DNA of 8,475 nucleotides from Paracoccaceae bacterium (GTDB lineage Bacteria; Pseudomonadota; Alphaproteobacteria; Rhodobacterales; Rhodobacteraceae), in assembly GCA_015487255.1 (NCBI GenBank), contig WFQA01000043.1, forward strand, positions 1-8,475. Reading direction: 5' to 3'. Made by a program: the position numbers and the translations under genes. Shown piece by piece: positions 6,824 to 8,475 of the stretch. The notes under the pieces are model-generated. The model ran no database searches. It was not told where the DNA came from and saw nothing but the letters and a program-made list of their open reading frames with translations. Every line of letters begins with the position of its first letter. Positions within the stretch are counted from its first letter, which is position 1.

Positions 6824-6838
6824 GATTGATATTAACAA
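6810..6838 (-). promoter_or_regulatory. Weak candidate promoter for the leftward operon
   Basis: On the minus strand TTGTTA (6838-6833) and TATGTT (6815-6810) are 17 bases apart, each with four of six consensus matches. It would read toward the capD-like gene with a leader of roughly 130 nt. The match is weak and lies in AT-rich DNA where such pairs occur by chance. Interest comes mainly from its overlap with the TTAACA inverted repeat. Confidence 0.22.
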
Positions 6839-6916
6839 ATGAAAACATTAAGAAAATTTTTATAATTACGCCCTACCTCTGCTGTTGAGGATGGGTCGTT
6901 CAACCGAAAGTTACGC

Positions 6917-7948
6917 ATGAAGAATCACAATCCGGAATCAGTTCTCATCACCGGCGGCACCGGTTCCTTTGGCAAAACCATGCTGCGCCAGTTGCTGAAA
7001 GCCGGGGTGGCGGACCTGCGCATTATCAGCCGCGACGAGGAAAAGCAGGACGCCCTGCGCAACGAATTGCGCGATAACCGGGTGCGCTACTATATTGGCG
7101 ATGTGCGTGACCGCGAGAGTATCGAGCGGGCGATGAACGGGGTGGAATGTGTGTTTCATGCCGCCGCGCTCAAGCAGGTGCCTTCTTGCGAGTTTTTCCC
7201 GATCGAGGCGGTGCGCACCAATATTCTGGGTTCGGAAAACGTGGTGCGCGCGGCGATCTCGCTGGGGGTCAAAAACCTGGTCTGCCTTTCAACCGATAAA
7301 GCGGTTTTTCCGGTCAATGCCATGGGCATGTCAAAAGCGATGATGGAAAAGGTGGCGGGCGCGGCGGCGCGCGAGCTGGGGCCGGAGAGCAAAACCACCA
7401 TTTCCTGTGTGCGCTATGGCAATGTGATGTATTCGCGCGGATCGGCCATCCCTTTGTTTATCAAGCAAATATCCGAAGGCAAGCCCATAACGGTGACCGA
7501 GCCGAGCATGACCCGGTTTTTGATGCCGCTGCGTGATTCGGTGGCATTGGTTGACTTTGCCTTTGCCCATGCCCGGCAGGGCGATCTGTTTGTGAAAAAG
7601 GCACCGGCGGCGACGATCATTGATCTGGTCGAGGCGATCAAGGCGCTGTTTAACGCCCCCGACCACCCGGTGGAGATCATCGGCTGGCGCCATGCCGAAA
7701 AGCTATATGAAACCCTGGCCAGTGCGCAGGAACTGGCGCAATCGGAGGATATGGGTGATTATTTCCGTATCCGCATGGATGACCGGGATCTGAATTACAA
7801 AGCCTATTTCTCGGAAGGGGATCAGGCGACCGCGCAGCTCGAGGATTACCATTCGCACAATACCGAGCGGCTGGATGTTGACGGGGTCAAGCAATTGCTG
7901 CTTAGCTTGCCCGAGGTGCAGAACGCACTGAAAGAGGCGAAGGGATGA
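6917..7948 (+). CDS. capE: UDP-GlcNAc C4,6-dehydratase/C5-epimerase (CapE/FnlA/WbjB)
   Basis: The 343-residue soluble SDR enzyme is full length for the CapE/FnlA/WbjB family. It has the NAD(P)-binding GGTGSFG (13-19), the family block HAAALKQVPSCEFFP (81-95), STDK (125-128) and NAMGMSK, with Met136 in place of the SDR Tyr and Lys140 retained. The C-terminal SHNTERLDV is also typical. By family knowledge it removes water across C4-C6 of UDP-GlcNAc and inverts C5, giving the L-configured 4-keto-6-deoxy intermediate that starts UDP-L-FucNAc synthesis in the cytoplasm. The capF gene overlapping its stop strongly supports this role. The ATG at 6917 is the only workable start: the frame is open back to a TAA at 6863-6865 but has no other initiation codon. 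No convincing Shine-Dalgarno precedes it, which is odd. It is distantly related to the catalytic half of the divergent capD-like product. Confidence 0.95.
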   Translation: MKNHNPESVLITGGTGSFGKTMLRQLLKAGVADLRIISRDEEKQDALRNELRDNRVRYYIGDVRDRESIERAMNGVECVFHAAALKQVPSCEFFPIEAVRTNILGSENVVRAAISLGVKNLVCLSTDKAVFPVNAMGMSKAMMEKVAGAAARELGPESKTTISCVRYGNVMYSRGSAIPLFIKQISEGKPITVTEPSMTRFLMPLRDSVALVDFAFAHARQGDLFVKKAPAATIIDLVEAIKALFNAPDHPVEIIGWRHAEKLYETLASAQELAQSEDMGDYFRIRMDDRDLNYKAYFSEGDQATAQLEDYHSHNTERLDVDGVKQLLLSLPEVQNALKEAKG

Positions 7949-8475
7949 AGATTGTCATAACCGGCGCACAGGGGCTGCTGGGCTGGCATGCCGGCGTGGC
8001 ACTGCATGCGCTGAATTGCGCCGCCCGCTTCAAGGGCGAGGCCGAGCCGGTTGCGCTGGTGCGGCTGGACCGGGCCGGGTTTAATGATGGGCAAAAGCTG
8101 CAAGCGGCGCTGAAAGGGGCCGACGCGGTGCTGCATTTCGCCGGGGCCAATCGCGCGCCGGATGCGGCGCTGGAAGCCATCAATACCGCCATTAGTGCCA
8201 AGCTGATTGCCGGCTGCAAAGCGGCCGGGGCCAACCCGCATATCATCAATGCCAATTCCATCCATGCAGGGCGTGATACCGCCTATGGCCGCTCCAAGCA
8301 GCAGGCCGGTTCGGCGCTGGGGGAGTTTGCCAGCCGTTTTACCGATGTGCTGCTGCCTAATATTTTTGGCGAGGGGGCAAAGCCGGATTATAACAACGTC
8401 ACCGCCACATTGATCGACCGGCTTTTGCAGGGCAAGACCCCGGAAATAAACCCCGAAGGGCGCATCCCGCTGCTG
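7945..8475 (+). CDS. capF: UDP-L-FucNAc pathway reductase/epimerase CapF/WbjC, 5' part
   Basis: The first 177 codons of a gene that leaves by the right edge are present; the frame is open throughout. The N-terminal Rossmann motif is ITGAQGLLG (about 5-13). HFAGANRA (64-71), an SDR-like Ser105...Tyr114-x3-Lys118 set within TAYGRSK, and PNIFGEGAKPDYNNVTATL (138-156) match blocks I recall from S. aureus CapF, including the distinctive KPxYNxVxAT. Family members have a second, cupin domain at the C-terminus, which would lie outside the window. CapF/WbjC epimerises C3 and reduces C4 of the CapE product, yielding the substrate of the final 2-epimerase CapG/WbjD. The ATG overlaps the capE TGA as ATGA, and GAGG lies 7 bases upstream, indicating translational coupling. 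Some NAD-dependent epimerases look similar at the N-terminus, but the specific blocks and the context make CapF much the best call. Confidence 0.92.
   Translation, partial: MKIVITGAQGLLGWHAGVALHALNCAARFKGEAEPVALVRLDRAGFNDGQKLQAALKGADAVLHFAGANRAPDAALEAINTAISAKLIAGCKAAGANPHIINANSIHAGRDTAYGRSKQQAGSALGEFASRFTDVLLPNIFGEGAKPDYNNVTATLIDRLLQGKTPEINPEGRIPLL

Larger units (their letters stand above)
6674..6916. promoter_or_regulatory. AT-rich divergent intergenic region between capD-like and capE
   Basis: These 243 bases separate the leftward capD-like gene and the rightward capE, and must hold the promoters of both units unless one is silent. The stretch from about 6776 to 6868 is strikingly AT-rich beside GC-rich genes. 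It contains the promoter candidates and the inverted repeat listed separately, plus a TATAAT at 6861-6866 that lacks a good -35 at normal spacing. No gene, RNA or intrinsic terminator is recognisable. Confidence 0.6.

Noticed and set aside
6839..6865. Eight-residue AT-rich frame (MKTLRKFL) as a leader peptide
   Set aside because: No Shine-Dalgarno, no attenuator-like hairpins after it, and no run of a regulatory amino acid; expected by chance in AT-rich DNA.
6884..6904. GTTGA...TCAAC hairpin just before capE
   Set aside because: Only a 5-bp stem with an 11-base loop and no T-run; too weak for a terminator or riboswitch call.

Overview
The window carries the export half and part of the sugar-nucleotide half of a Wzy-dependent capsule or exopolysaccharide locus, next to a housekeeping gene. 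The genes are GC-rich and the two main intergenic gaps are AT-rich. The tail of a PtsP-type enzyme I, the Wza/Wzb/Wzc set and the codon usage point to a Gram-negative proteobacterium. An alphaproteobacterium, perhaps Rhodobacterales, is my best guess, but no rRNA or marker gene is present to fix it.

Layout. Bases 1-251 (+) are the 3' end of ptsP. Five genes then read leftward, toward ptsP. In transcription order they are a membrane-anchored WbpM/CapD-type sugar-nucleotide 4,6-dehydratase (6673-4805), a second-copy-type undecaprenyl diphosphate synthase uppS (4730-4035), the outer-membrane export lipoprotein wza (3947-2847), the low-molecular-weight tyrosine phosphatase wzb (2847-2410) and the tyrosine autokinase/co-polymerase wzc (2410-248). 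wza-wzb and wzb-wzc are each joined by a one-base TAATG stop/start overlap. wzc and ptsP converge and share a CTAG in which both stop codons lie. Rightward from a 243-bp AT-rich divergent region run capE/fnlA (6917-7948) and the first 177 codons of capF/wbjC (from 7945), joined by an ATGA overlap.

How they work together. CapE and CapF are the first two enzymes of UDP-N-acetyl-L-fucosamine synthesis; the third (CapG/WbjD) is expected just beyond the right edge. The CapD-like enzyme would make the C5-retaining 4-keto-6-deoxy product from the same UDP-GlcNAc, usually a route to D-FucNAc, D-QuiNAc or bacillosamine-type sugars. UppS would supply the polyprenyl carrier. Wza and Wzc form the trans-envelope export and chain-length complex, and Wzb resets the phosphorylation of Wzc. 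Glycosyltransferases, flippase, polymerase and the initiating transferase are not in the window.

I do not see a wholly new system. The points that most deserve a second look are possible regulatory DNA (a TTAACA-N4-TGTTAA inverted repeat between the divergent promoters, an 11-mer shared with the wza upstream gap, and a G7 tract inside a possible promoter spacer), the uppS gene inside the export operon, and the zero-gap convergence with ptsP. No tRNA, rRNA, CRISPR, insertion sequence or clear intrinsic terminator was found, and no gene-free stretch exceeds 300 bases.
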